DNA from: Phytoseiulus persimilis
Taxonomy: Eukaryota; Arthropoda; Arachnida; Mesostigmata; Phytoseiidae
DNA: 64,000 nucleotides
NCBI GenBank assembly: GCA_037576195.1
Contig: CM075102.1
Location: 25,292,745-25,356,744 of the forward strand
Direction of reading: 5' to 3'
In this document: in pieces, positions 39,569 to 50,814 of the stretch
Numbering within the stretch: position 1 is the stretch's first letter
Layout: each line of letters opens with the position of its first letter
Notes under the pieces: model-generated
Told to the model about the DNA's origin: nothing
Database searches by the model: none
What the model saw: the letters and a program-made list of their open reading frames with translations, nothing else
Program-made: the position numbers and the translations under genes

Positions 39569-40685
39569 TCACTGCGGCCCCTCGTCTTCCGCTTTCCGCT
39601 TCCACTCTCCGCTGACAATGTTGATGGGTGGCATGCCCGAAATCGGCAACGAGATTGGCTTCGGCTTCGCGCTGACGTTCACCGAGACCCCCGAAGCTGT
39701 AACGGAACCAGTTTAGTCCAGTGAGGGACTTCAAGGGAGATTCGGCGATTCCGATGGCTCATGGATAACCTATACCGCAACTTTGAACTACAGATGGGAA
39801 TGCACAAACTCGAACACAAACGACTCACTTTTCGCGACAACAAGCGGAGTTCCCTGTTTCGACGTTAACGTCACACCTGCGCCTGGCTTCGAAACCACTG
39901 CAACGAAAGAGCAAAATGCTTCAGGTTCTCGCCTCCGAGACACCGAAAATCTGAGAGCAAATAGGCGGAGAACTTGTTTGAAACCCTGTATCGATACTTA
40001 CAGCCTTGTTGTACACCGCCTTGAAGCATCTTCTGTTGCGGGGGCTTGGGCTTCGTCTTGCAACGATAATTCGTCGAAGTCAGAGTGTAGCGGTCAGGTG
40101 GGAGTCGCGCGCCGGTTGTGCTTTTTATCAGCGGCAAAGAATGAGCGTTTTTTGCTCGAGCAATTTCCATGAGCATGTCTCGCGGAGGTGGATTCGTGAA
40201 AGATTTCTCGCTCATGAGCTGGATCGCTAACCGTACATCGTCAATGTCGATGTTTCGCTTCTTCGAATGTGTACTGTAAACTCGCGCCTCCTCCAGAATG
40301 TTTGTGACGTACTCTGAAATGATTGGACAGGCATTTAACCTCTTGGAATATTCCCCGAACTAGAATATTTGTATGCAGCGCGGAGACTGAATCTCAGCCA
40401 ATATTCTCAGTTCGCGGATGGCGGTCAAAATGAGCGGCTTATCCAGTATTGAGGCTAGCTGAAGGAAGACGCGCCGGCTCCAGACACCGGGAACCCCGTC
40501 TTCTTGTGCCAACGAGCGACTAGAAGCAGGAGTTACTCACTGTACGTGAAGTCCAGCATGTGGTCAAGCACTCTCGGTTCGTAATCTGATATACCCATTT
40601 CCCTCAACAGAGAAATCATGACCTGCGCATCCTTTGGTGTGTTCCGGGCACTGTTCGGACCAGAGCTCCCTGCGGTGCCACTCAT
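39569..40685 (-). CDS. TAF9: TAF9, TFIID/SAGA histone-fold subunit
   Basis: Four exons on the minus strand: 40541-40685, 40002-40313, 39829-39897 and 39569-39696. All three introns are GT-AG and all are phase 1, giving 217 residues (human 264). The N-terminal histone fold (about residues 15-85) shows KDAQVM, DYEPRV, YVTNIL and [10 protein letters not shown]. It is followed by the TAF9 hallmark FTNPPPRD, then PLIK and [10 protein letters not shown]. This fold pairs with TAF6 in TFIID and SAGA. The C-terminal half is short and variable, with the KQGTPL patch and a final [10 protein letters not shown] that resembles the KRKRED end of vertebrate TAF9. The two small 3' exons are less certain than the first two, but their phases and the C-terminal match agree. 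Confidence 0.92.
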
Positions 40686-41739
40686 CTTTATGCGAATTTA
40701 ATAATCGAACGAATCTACGCCAACAACATGGGGAAACGGGTTATCGCAAGAGTTCCAATCGCCGGTGTCCCGAGACAAGTTCGGGCTGTCGCGGTGGTTC
40801 TAACAACTTTGGCGATCAACATTGAAGGGCCGCCATGTTTACTTCAACCAGACGGCGACGTGCCGCCGCGGAGAGCTAGAGAGAAGCTTCGCTCAGCTCA
40901 TCTCGGTTGTGACAAACAGGGCGACCGGCGCTAGAACACGAGGGTTCGTTAGAATGTTTCTCCGAGGCTTTCGAGGGAGTTTCAGGCCTGGAATTTACAG
41001 GAGACGGGAACCTGTGAGCATAACGGCGACATAACAGTATTTTCTCGCATCGATCTACCAGGACTTGAAGGAAGAAGCTGCATTATACGTGTGGACCGGT
41101 GTTGTGAAAACCGGTCTCCTTCTACACACTCCGGGCAGAGCCATGTCGATTGCAGTCTCAGAAACCGGTGGGATCGAACGCTCGGAGTGTCCTCCCTTCG
41201 TGGGCTCAATGATAATGAGTAAATATAGGAGGTTCAGGCATTAATTATTTCATACCTCCATGTCCATATACGGAGATAGATTAATTAGTGTCCGATAGCT
41301 GAGATTCGCAGTTTTCATGGCAATAATGCATAGTTGGTCACTCTATCCATGTATCCACACATAGGATTGATGCTCCCATGATCAATGGATTGATGAGAGA
41401 TGATTGATTAAGAATGCCTGAGCCTCCTAAGTCTAGTGACGAGCGATTGAGACTCTGTAAGAATTCAAAAAGCGGACGACCAGATCATATTTGTGTCCAA
41501 GTGGAAAACGGGTATCTCGGCTGTGGACGAATTTCCGACTCCCAACTTTCTCGGAGTCTCGGAGTTGGAGGACATCCCTTCGGACCGCGGACAGCTTGGT
41601 TCGTAACCCCGGGAGTGTGCTCCTGAACCTCCCTTCTCCGCAGCGGTGACCGCTGGGTACTCGGGGAAAGGCGAGCTTCCACGTTCAATACTACTTCCGC
41701 GCGGTCATCGGGGGCTCACTCCGGATTTGCGATGGTCTG
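40686..41739. other. TAF9 upstream region; AT-rich stretch, no gene recognised
   Basis: This holds the TAF9 promoter side. Short plus-strand frames at 40728-41034 have no recognisable domain. Around 41200-41420 the DNA becomes AT-rich with small imperfect palindromes (GGAGGT ... ACCTCC near 41230-41260) and repeated GATTGAT-like words, suggesting repeat remnants. Confidence 0.35.
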
Positions 41740-42250
41740 ACTCCTTTCTTGCTAATTTTCTCCCATGCTGTGAACAGCAGCCGCCGCAATCTTAGTTTGA
41801 TAAGGTGGTCTTTCTCTGTGAAGATGCGTTCCAGCTTCCGTAGCAAGCCTTTTCCGATATCAACATCTCGCGCACGAGCGCTGAGACCGAAGTTTTTCCG
41901 AGGCTCCTCCTGGTCGGCTCAAGCGCTTCGCATGGAAATACATTATGCTCGGCGTCATCTTCTTCGCCGGAGCTGCAGAGGATGCAGATCGGGCCAGGGG
42001 AATTCTCGATGGATGCTAAATGAGTCACTGTGGCCGGTAAGGACTTGAGATGTGTAGTATGTAAGACCACCAAAATCGCGACTGAGCCACGGTCTGATGT
42101 GCGAAACGCATCTATGTATAGGTCCGACTGCCGGAAGCTCCTCTTTGTCAGTCCTCATTCCACCTGTCGATGGTTTCCTCCTTGATCTCTTCGTCAGAGC
42201 GGCCCTGGTCTTTCTCCGAAGAGTCCTACGGGAGATCTCATCTTTCATTT
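41740..42250 (-). mobile_element. R1-clade-like LINE, 3' end fragment
   Basis: Minus-strand reading gives IRPWLSRDFGGLTYYTSQVLTGH followed, in a shifted frame, by ICILCSSGEEDDAEH and FPCEAL. This is the signature of the C-terminal part of R1-type non-LTR retrotransposon ORF2: the W-rich RPWLSR..G...Y..TQ.LTGHG segment and the CxxC...EDAEH...C zinc knuckle. It is a 5'-truncated copy with at least one frameshift, so inactive. LINE insertion normally leaves such 5' truncations. Confidence 0.6.
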
Positions 42251-43206
42251 TCTGCGTACAGCTTTATCCTTTCGTCGATAAGTAACGACAACGGCGATGT
42301 TCGCGCCAAGACTGACAGAGCCTGTGTCGACCTTTGTTTTCCGGCTGAACCTCTCAGCCTCTGTCGACCTGTCCGATAGCATCTTGTTATTCGTATCGCT
42401 GAGATTTTTCGGCCGACTTTCAGCCTCAACAGACTCGTAAATCGTCAATTCTCAACGGACTTGCGATCTTGAGAATGGGTTCGATGCGCCTTGGACTCCC
42501 TCCTATATGCATCCATGCGCGCGAATCCACCTCGAACTCAAAGAACTCGAGAACAATTTATACTTCACCGATCAACATAGCAACGCACCGCATCGATGAT
42601 CAACTGGTCATACCTCCACCATGCCGTTCGCCATCCGATAATGTTCGATCGGTACGAGAAGAGATCGGTTTCAAGAATTTTTCCTTCGAGTTCTCCGAGT
42701 TCGAGTTGTATCCGCGTGCTGATGGGTGCAGGTTGGGAAGCGATGGGAGACGAATCGAAGCAATTTCGGAAATCGCGAGTCCGTTGATAATTGATGATTC
42801 ACGAGCCTTTTGAAGTTGGCAGTCTGAGAATAGTGGGAGGTCGACTTCGACATGCTCTCAAATCACGAATTCCCGACTGAATCCCGGAGACAAAAACGGA
42901 AAATATGCGTCTTTCAGAGAAATCGAGCACCCTGTAGGAGAGAACAGAACTCTCCAATGACGTTCACAACGTCTCCCGCGGGGACCTCGAAAAAAACCTT
43001 TCCAGCTTTTAGATGAGAATCCATACGAACGGATCGAGATGATGTATGAAGCCGTGATGTATCGTTATCGGAGACCTAATTTTTCTTTAAAAGCTCTGTG
43101 TTTCGTTCTCACCTCAGCTCCCCGATCGGAGGCTCGGCTGAAGTCAATTCCAATCCGGAATGTCAATTTCGATGATTTCCAAGCGGTTCTATAGAAGCGA
43201 TTCGTA

Positions 43207-44235
43207 TCACTTCTGATTCGTACCTCGTTGTTCTCTCGTCTTCCTTCTCAGGTTCTCTGCTGTTGAATCAGGGTGAAGTCCCTGTCGGTTCGGAAATTCC
43301 GTCTGGTAGTAATTTCTTTCCTCGCATCCCAGAATGACATGTTTGTCGGTTTCCGGGGCCCACATCGAGCGCATTTCATATCTATGGAAGGATCCCGGTA
43401 GTTTGCTCATGGTTCTGAGCATTCCTGCTCTGGCCAGCGCCGACAACCGGCCGCCCCGCGAGTTATCGTAAAGTTCCTTTTCGAGACTTCGAGTCTGTTT
43501 GACTTCGAGTCATATGATGTCCAACTTATTCCGCACCCTGGCTCTGAGATCTTCGAGGAGCATATTCCACATTGGTTTGCTCAGTGTATCTCTGGTCAGT
43601 CTGAGATCTTCAAGGTCATACTGGGTTCTCAAACTTCTGAGTCCCTCCATTGCCTCCACTTCTGCGTTTGCTAACTCAGTGGCTGTGAGTACCATTCTGG
43701 GCCACCTAGATGGCACGATCTGTTTCACTCTCTCGAAAAACATGCTTTTGCTGATGGTCTCCATGGATCAAAGGAGCTCCAAGCTAGCTTTCCCTCGATG
43801 AACTCCTTTGATACTGTGGGGTGAGGTATGCTCATGGCCCACCTCCCCGCATCCCTTTGTCTGACTTTGATGAGGTTTCTGAGCCTTCTGGGCATGGTGA
43901 TTACTCCGTCGCAATACGTCAGTTGTGGTATTGCGGTGGCTTTCCGAAGGATTCTACATACTTCAAACCTTTTGAAGCTCCAAAGTGTTCTCGCATTGAG
44001 TCTTTCGATCGCCGTGTTGGCCTTATCCGTCAGCTTATTCCAGTGTTGGGATAAGTAGTCTTTTTCGGCCGATATTTTGATCCCCCTGGAATGATTGGTT
44101 TCGACCATAGGTATTGGTTTCCCTAGTATCTATCGGTCACGACCTGGATTATGATCTGATGAGGATTCGGTTGAGTGAATACCATCACTTCGTTCTTCAG
44201 AGGGTTAAATCTGGTTGACCTCTCGTCTCCAAATT
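43207..44235 (-). mobile_element. second LINE fragment (RT thumb to C-terminal knuckle)
   Basis: Minus-strand frames at 44123-44362, 43725-44108, 43510-43764 and 43207-43446 together carry a non-LTR retrotransposon C-terminus in order: TRFNPLKNEVMVF (after the catalytic box), DYLSQHWNKL and LWSFKRFEVCRILRKA, then PQLTYCDGVITMP, QRDAGRWAMSIPH, VSKEFIEGKLAWSSF, RARVRNKLD, LSALARAGMLRT and PETDKHVILGC (knuckle). This string of phrases is typical of a LINE family common in Acari genomes. The copy is broken into several frames and truncated at its 5' side, hence dead. It lies in the same orientation as the R1-like fragment 1 kb away. Confidence 0.65.
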
Positions 44236-44434
44236 CGGATGTTACCTCTGGAAGAGTTCTCATATCCGATGTGTTGCTCGTCACCCCCCCCCCCAGTCGT
44301 GGGAGCAAAATTCGCTGCCACGGAAGGTTATAAAGAATGGATTTACCTTCCTTGGGATGCACTCGTGGACGGAATGGAGCAGAGTGGGGCGATGCTCTGT
44401 TTTTTCGAATCGAGTCCCCAAGGGCTCACGTGGT

Positions 44435-45222
44435 GTGGCATTTTCGAATCGGGCATTTTCGAGGCCGATTTTGATTCAGCCGTGAGTCTATCAATTCTCA
44501 GGATTCTTTCCAAATATCAAGGAGTGATTTATTGAGTCATTCCGTGTTTTCGTTGGGGTGGATAAAATGGAAATCGCGGCCGGGGATTATTTTGATGATG
44601 AACCTTTTTTTCGAGGTCTCCCTGAGAGTGATCAGAGAAACGTCGTTTTTCATCGGATCGGACTCGTCGGGGTCGCGCTGAACGCTGATTTCGATGTCTC
44701 CGGCAATGGCGAGAGATCGTATCCACGCTTCTTTTAGGCCCTGCCCATATGCCGATCTCGTTTTCGTCGCATTTCCTCTACTAACTCTCGAACGAGGCGG
44801 ACATGAAGGTATTTCCTCTGATGAAAATTCCTCAGGAAGGGCCGGGGCGATCTGACGATTTCTGATTTTCACCGGAGATCACTCTAATTCAGTTTTCCGC
44901 CTGCGGTCGCTGGAAGCACCACCGGCACAGAGGAAATTCTCGATACGAACGCCTGGCATTTTTCGAGGGGGTCGAGATTACTCCATTCGGTTTTCTGGCG
45001 AGTGACCGGCTTCCTCTTGCGGGTGGAGCACGAGTCTCCCGGCGAGTTCGATCCGGTGAAATGTGACGTTTCCCTGATCACTTCCAGAGAGATGCCAAAA
45101 AAATGGGTCATATCCACTTCTCTGTCGATCACTTCTTATTTTTCGACAAGAATTCCCAGAAGTGACAAACTGGTGGCAAAACTAAAAATCGGGCTCCGAA
45201 ATTCCCGACCAAAGAATGCCAT
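44435..45222. mobile_element. older palindromic (foldback-like) element
   Basis: Segments 44594-44668 and 45041-45115 are inverted copies at roughly 75% identity by eye, symmetric about 44854.5. A second inverted pair is the complement of 44435-44472 and 45185-45222, which share an AAAATCGGxCTC...CCCGA...ATGCCA pattern. Together they mark an approximately 790-base element with diverged arms of about 200-300 bases and small indels. No coding capacity is seen; similar peptide readings from the two arms are simply the inverted duplication. It has lower arm identity than the element at 22257-23114, so is probably older. Target duplications are not resolved. Confidence 0.45.
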
Positions 45223-45839
45223 TATGTAGTGTATGGACTACCATCTCGGAGGAGTCCACTATTCACAATTTCTGACCGCACGTACTCCGCTCTGGAGGAA
45301 TCCATGGGGAAAATATTTCGACTGCCAAAATGCTGTTCCTGGAGGCCTGTGGACGTGTACCGCCCGAATCCCACCCCGTCCCATCGGCGATCCGGGACAT
45401 TCCTCCGATGTATTGGTATCATTGTTAAACGTCAGTCACCTCGTGAGACAGTCAGTCAGCTTGGAGTCCGCCAGCGAATCCCGCTTGGAGGAGGCATTCA
45501 CTTTCAAAGTGCGACTGTGCCACCGAGAGTCAAGCAGTCATCAGAATTCCTCAGTTGAAGACGTGGGTCTTCAGGTCCGCCGCGCGTGGAAAATGTTCCG
45601 ACGACTTACATCGACTCATGCCAGATCTGAAACATTTAGTGAAGAGAACGCACTCCAATCGGTGTTACGGGGCGCTATTCCGCTAGCGCTACCTCAAGCA
45701 CGATTTGTGGGTCTTTTTGATCAATGGGAATAAGTGGTTTCGAGCGCAAACTCCAACAGATGAGGAGTTCAACGACGTCAAAGGAATCACTGATCTGCAA
45801 ACAGGAGAGTGATTCAAGCCTACACTAGTGAAAGGCTAG

Positions 45840-46440
45840 CTTGTAAAAATAATCAACTGAAGATGGTCGGGGTTGTTTCTGCGCGATTGAGACGGGAACC
45901 TGCCCAAGTTAACCCTCCGGATGCGTTATCTGGTCATGAAAACACTTCGACGAGAATATGCTTAGCCTGGCGCTGCAGGGGACCTCGCATCTCCGCTCGT
46001 CCTGATTTATCTGTATGATCCTCCTAAGAGAGTCAGCTTGAGGCTCTCCTGGTCGATAGCGGTTCGACCTACAACATCATCGAGCCCCTCCATCGACAGG
46101 AGCTAGATTCACAAAAAGAGAACGACGGAACCGTAGCAGATAGCATCGTCTTATCCGAAGGACACCCGCTTTCAGACATTTCACCGTTGGATCAGTTGTG
46201 ATTCGAAGGAATCGTTATTCATCGGTCCCAAAATCGATTCCATCCGCTCGCTATCATTTCCAACCATACACGTATCGGGCCAATCATCGCACTCGCCCCC
46301 ACAATCTGACTCGTTCTCACGCGATCAAACTATCCCGGAGTGTTCGGTTCTTACTCGTTACACTCGAATACGACCAAATATGTTCCGCGTCGAGACCTCC
46401 GTGCGGGCCATCAAGTTGATGTTTATATGAATGGATGAAT
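45840..46440 (+). mobile_element. retroelement fossil with retropepsin-like motif
   Basis: A short plus-strand stretch near 46045-46110 has the LLVDSGST-type signature of a retroelement aspartic protease and sits in repeat-like DNA. It is a broken fragment; no terminal repeats, reverse transcriptase or integrase parts were recognised around it. The family is probably an LTR retrotransposon, but Gypsy and BEL/Pao cannot be told apart here. It looks old. Confidence 0.3.
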
Positions 46441-46908
46441 TTCCGAGAGGCAACAATATGGCGGTCTCAGTTCTGATTTCTGATAGAGGCTTCGGCATCT
46501 CCGTTAGACGGCGGCTCTCCTCAGAGAATGAACATGCTTCGGATGGAGGGCTCACGAAGAAGCTCGTTCGAGCTCCTCTCAGTTTCTCTGCCAGATCGGA
46601 ACGGCTCCAGAATCCTCCGATTATCCGTTCAAGGAGACTGGGAGTTCAAGCGTGGATTCCCCATATCATTATAGGAGCGAAGCTTCTCCTGCCATGACCA
46701 GTTTGATCTACAACTGCTGCTGTTGGTGGTGTGTGGGAAAAGTAGCAGCAGCGCCCAGCGCAAGGGCTTGTTTCAGGGTTCCCACTTAGCAAATTCTGGA
46801 GTAATATAGAGAAACCGAGGTTGAAGTTCGTGCGCTGACAGTTATCGCGGAGCGCAAGCTATAAATCCGGCCGACGAGGCCGCCTTGATATTGCTGCGCC
46901 TCTGGATT
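46441..46908. other. CUL4 upstream region
   Basis: This contains the presumed CUL4 promoter. No coding sequence is recognised apart from a short continuing frame at 46431-46697 with no known domain. TATAAA occurs at 46860-46865, but only 44 bases before the ATG. Confidence 0.4.
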
Positions 46909-49900
46909 ATGGATGTAAAGCCGACAATGCTGCGAAACACAACGAACAAACCAGTCGGAGTGAAGAAGCTCGTTCTGAAAAACTTTGGTGAGCGGTATAT
47001 ACAGGAACTTCTTTCCCTCAAGTCATTTTTCGCTCTGAGGCTTGAACTTCCGTAGCATTATTGCTGGATCGACCCGCACCCCATAAAAACCGACATTCGG
47101 ACCGCGAGTCGTTGGGAGATTCCTGTCACTTCTCCGCGCTTTCAGTTTCTGAAAGTAAATAATGGTCCACGATTGGATTCTCTCCATTGAATGGAGAATG
47201 TTCGAAACCTATATTGGGGTGTTTCTGAAGAACGTCAGCCGACGGTTAAGATCCTGCGAAAACTTTTCGCGATTCGTAAACTGCGGGTACTTCCGAGGGC
47301 GTCCAGAACTTCCAAGCCGATGCAAGTTCCCTGAGAGGTCGAATGGTCCCAGGAACTCCGATCCGGCGGTTCTGTCGTGTTTCCGTACGCTGCGTGCGCG
47401 GCGTCGCTGTTATGCGCAGTTTTCCTCTTGGCTTACCAGAATTTTCCGATCTGTCGAAGTGCATGGCCGAGCCTGAGTTTTCGATCAGAAGCGAAGACCT
47501 TCGTTTGCTAATTTTTCGGTCGCCTCTTGAGGAGTGCAACCGGCAGCATCGTTCACAATCGCTGTGCTCACTATTCAATCATCCCGCAGTGCAGGAAAAT
47601 GAGTCTTGGAAAAGTCATAATCCTGATTCAATTCACAGACAAACCCGTCCTCCCGCTCAGCTATCAAAACGATGCGTGGTCCCGTCTGACAGAAGCTGTT
47701 GACGCAGTTCTCACTTCGAGAAGGATCGAATGTTCCCAGGAAGTTCTATACTCCTTCGTCGAGAACTTGTGTGCCCATGGAAATGCCGAAAAAGTATATT
47801 TCGAATTACAGAATGTGAGTACTTCGACGGGTCAAGATCAAATTCATGCATGCTCATTCGCTCAATTCTCAGCGATTCAGTTCCAGCTCAGGCGCTCTAG
47901 CTGCTACAACATACCATTCCCACAGATAATCGACGCTCACGTCGCAGCTAGCACCATTAGTTTCCTGGCCAAAACTCAAGACAGCATCGAGTTTCTGAGA
48001 TCAATGGACAAGACTTGGAAGATCCATTGTCAACAAATGACGATGATCCGCGCAATTTATCTCTTCTTGGATAGGACGTATGCCCTCCAAAACTCAACCG
48101 TACCGTCGCTGTGGGATGTTGGATTGGACATTTTCAGAAAACACTACATGGTCACGCACGCCGATGTCCGCCGACGAACAATCGACGGTATCCTCATGCT
48201 CATCGAGCGCGAACGGAAAAAACGAAATGGTGAGTTCCTGTATTGTTTAGCTCCGCTGAGCTATGAGCTTTTCTTGGCTCCGGTACCCGAAATACTCGAA
48301 CCATGGAGAATATTGACGATGGAGTCTTTTCGTAGGTCATCGATAGAAGTCTGGTGAAAAGCCTACTCCGTATGCTTTCGGATCTACACCTTTACGAGGA
48401 ACATCTCGAGGAGCGTTTTATTGAAGAGACCAAGACGCTGTACGGCGAAGAAGGCAATGATTGGATGAGAGATGATAGTGTTCACACGATCGCTGAATAC
48501 CTAGCCCATGTGAACAAACGATTGGAAGAAGAGAAGGAACGATCTGAATTCTACCTTGACCACACGACTCGAAAACCTGTCATCCATGCAGTCGAAAAGC
48601 AATTGTTAGGTCTACATCTTTCCACGATTCTGCAGAAGGGTCTCGATCAACTCCTGGACGAGAATCGTCACAAAGATCTGAAATTGTTGTATAACCTGTT
48701 CAGTCGAGTGAAAACGGGGCTCAGCTTGTTGTGCTCGCAGTTCAATATGTACATCAAGAAACGAGGCAAAGTCATCATCACCGACCCCGAGAAAGACAAG
48801 ACCATGGTCCAAGAGCTGCTGGAATTCAAGGAGCAGATGGACCGTGTTCTGATAGAGTGTTTCACCGGCAACGAGAAGTTTGCGAACAGTCTGAAGGAAG
48901 CGTTCGAGACGTTCATCAACCAGAGACCGAACAAGCCCGCCGAACTCATAGCTAAATTCGTCGATTCTAAACTCCGCTCGGGTAACAAAGAGGCTACAGA
49001 AGACGAGCTGGAAGTTATCTTGGGAAAGATCATGGTGCTTTTCCGTTTCATCCATGGCAAGGACGTCTTTGAAGCGTTCTACAAGAAAGACCTCGCCAAA
49101 CGGCTCCTGGTTGGGAAGTCCGCCTCCGTTGACGCCGAAAAGTCGATGCTCACGAAATTGAAAGAGGAATGTGGTGCAGGCTTCACCGGCAAACTAGAGG
49201 GCATGTTCAAAGACATGGAGCTCAGCAAGGAGTTGATGATGAACTTCAAGCACCAAAGCCCTATCGATATGACAACGTACGTTCTGACGATGGGTTACTG
49301 GCCCTCATACCCTCCGGTAGAAGACGTCATCCTGCCTCCGTTCATGGTAGAAGCTCAAGAAGTGTTCAAAAGTTACTACATCAGCAAGCACAACGGTCGG
49401 AAACTCCAATGGCAACATAATCTCGGCCACTGTGTCCTGAAAGCGAGTTTTCCAGAGGGAGGCAAAGAGCTGCAGGTATCACAGTACCAAGCCTTGTGTC
49501 TTCTGCCGTTCAACGAGCACGACGAACTTACCCTACAAGAATTGAAGCAAACGACGAACATTGAAGATGAAGAATTGAAGCGAACTCTCCAAAGTCTTGC
49601 GTGCGGCAAAGCCAGGGTGAGTGCCGTATTCTTTCGAAAACACTAATCCCTCTTTGCTCTCATGGAGTTCAAGATCCGTTTAAAGCTGCTCGGCGAAGCA
49701 GATGCTTCACATGTACGCTATATAAATAAGTATTTTTTCCGTTTCTCAGGTACTTCTGAAGATACCTCGCAGTCGAGACGTCGAGGACGGAGACAAATTC
49801 AGCTATAACAGCGAGTTCAAGAACGTCCTATTCCGGATTAAGATAAATCAAGTTCAGATGAAGGAGACGAAGGAAGAACAGAGCTCTACCCATGAGAGAG

Positions 49901-50239
49901 TGTTCCAGGACCGACAATATCAGATCGATGCTGCCATCGTACGGATCATGAAAACGCGGAAAGTTATGGGGCACACGGCATTGCTGGGTGAACTATTCGA
50001 GCAACTCAAGTTCCCCGTCAAGGTATGGCTCATTACAAATTATTCCCGGTTCTGGCTTCCCGGTCATCGGGATGACTACGCAACCTCAGCTTGTGTCATT
50101 ATTTTTCTCCACTCCATTGCTTACACGTCATTCGGGATTTCAGGCTGGTGATTTGAAGAAGCGGATCGAATGCCTAATTGAGAGAGATTACTTGGAACGA
50201 GACCGGGAATCGAGTAGCAAATACCACTACGTAGCATGA
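46909..50239 (+). CDS. CUL4: cullin-4, CRL4 ubiquitin ligase scaffold
   Basis: Six exons: 46909-46987, 47639-47814, 47926-48229, 48336-49616, 49750-50022 and 50144-50239, about 735 residues (human CUL4A 759). The scaffold binds DDB1 through its N-terminal cullin repeats and RBX1 through its C-terminal cullin-homology domain; CRL4 acts in DNA repair and replication licensing. Landmarks are KKLVLKNF in exon 1, FLFLDRTY-like [37 protein letters not shown]-like [43 protein letters not shown] and GRKLQWQ. The neddylation Lys is in [11 protein letters not shown], and the terminal winged helix ends YHYVA. Exon 3 ends in phase 1 whereas exon 4 must start in phase 0. Removing one A from the six-A run at 48217-48222 restores frame and homology, so a one-base assembly error is likely. 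About nine residues are missing before PIDMT relative to human. Confidence 0.95.
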
Positions 50240-50629
50240 TACGGTTAACACCCGTCATGGAAAATTCGTATACCGAGGGGAAGACGACCGAAATTTTTGG
50301 ATGTGATACTGAAGAGCTTGCGCGCTCCAACTCTTCAAAAGCTCGTTTAGTTGGTTTTGTATACAGCCAAAACAATTACAACTCTCGCAATCACCAGAAC
50401 GAGAACGAAGTATGGAGGGAGCCAGAACGGTGGAACCAGCAAGCACCATGATTCCTCAATCTTCGTCCTGAATGCGGATCATCTCAAGCAACGATCGTAA
50501 CTCCTAAAATATGTTTTTTTCTTCTGGATTTTCGTCTGTAAATACCACCGCTGAGCATTGTCGGAGATCTATTGGAGAACATCGGGTTAAGAGCAAGATT
50601 ATCACTGGGAAAATGTTTCATGAAAATGG

Positions 50630-50635
50630 AATAAA
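50630..50635 (+). promoter_or_regulatory. probable CUL4 poly(A) signal AATAAA
   Basis: AATAAA lies 391 bases after the CUL4 stop and about 150 bases before the opposite-strand signal of CPT1. The two convergent transcripts therefore need not overlap. Confidence 0.45.
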
Positions 50636-50782
50636 CGTCTCTCCATGAATTGAGAAGTGTCCTTCATTTCGATCTTATTGCCTGCAATCATCATACGAAC
50701 CTGATAAGCATCTCAACGCAACAACATCCACATCAACCCGTTGAATTCCTATGTACAATGATTCTCTAGAACAATCGGGCAA

Positions 50783-50788
50783 TTTATT
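50783..50788 (-). promoter_or_regulatory. CPT1 poly(A) signal AATAAA
   Basis: The reverse strand reads AATAAA 26 bases after the CPT1 stop codon. With cleavage the usual 10-30 bases further on, the 3' UTR is very short. Confidence 0.6.
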
Positions 50789-50814
50789 CTTCGTCCGACT
50801 TCAGCGCTGACAGC

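Noticed and set aside
46860-46865. TATAAA before CUL4
   Set aside because: Only 44 bases before the ATG, leaving almost no 5' UTR; not convincing as a promoter.
48612-49055. 147-codon minus-strand frame inside CUL4
   Set aside because: Complete shadow of CUL4 exon 4.
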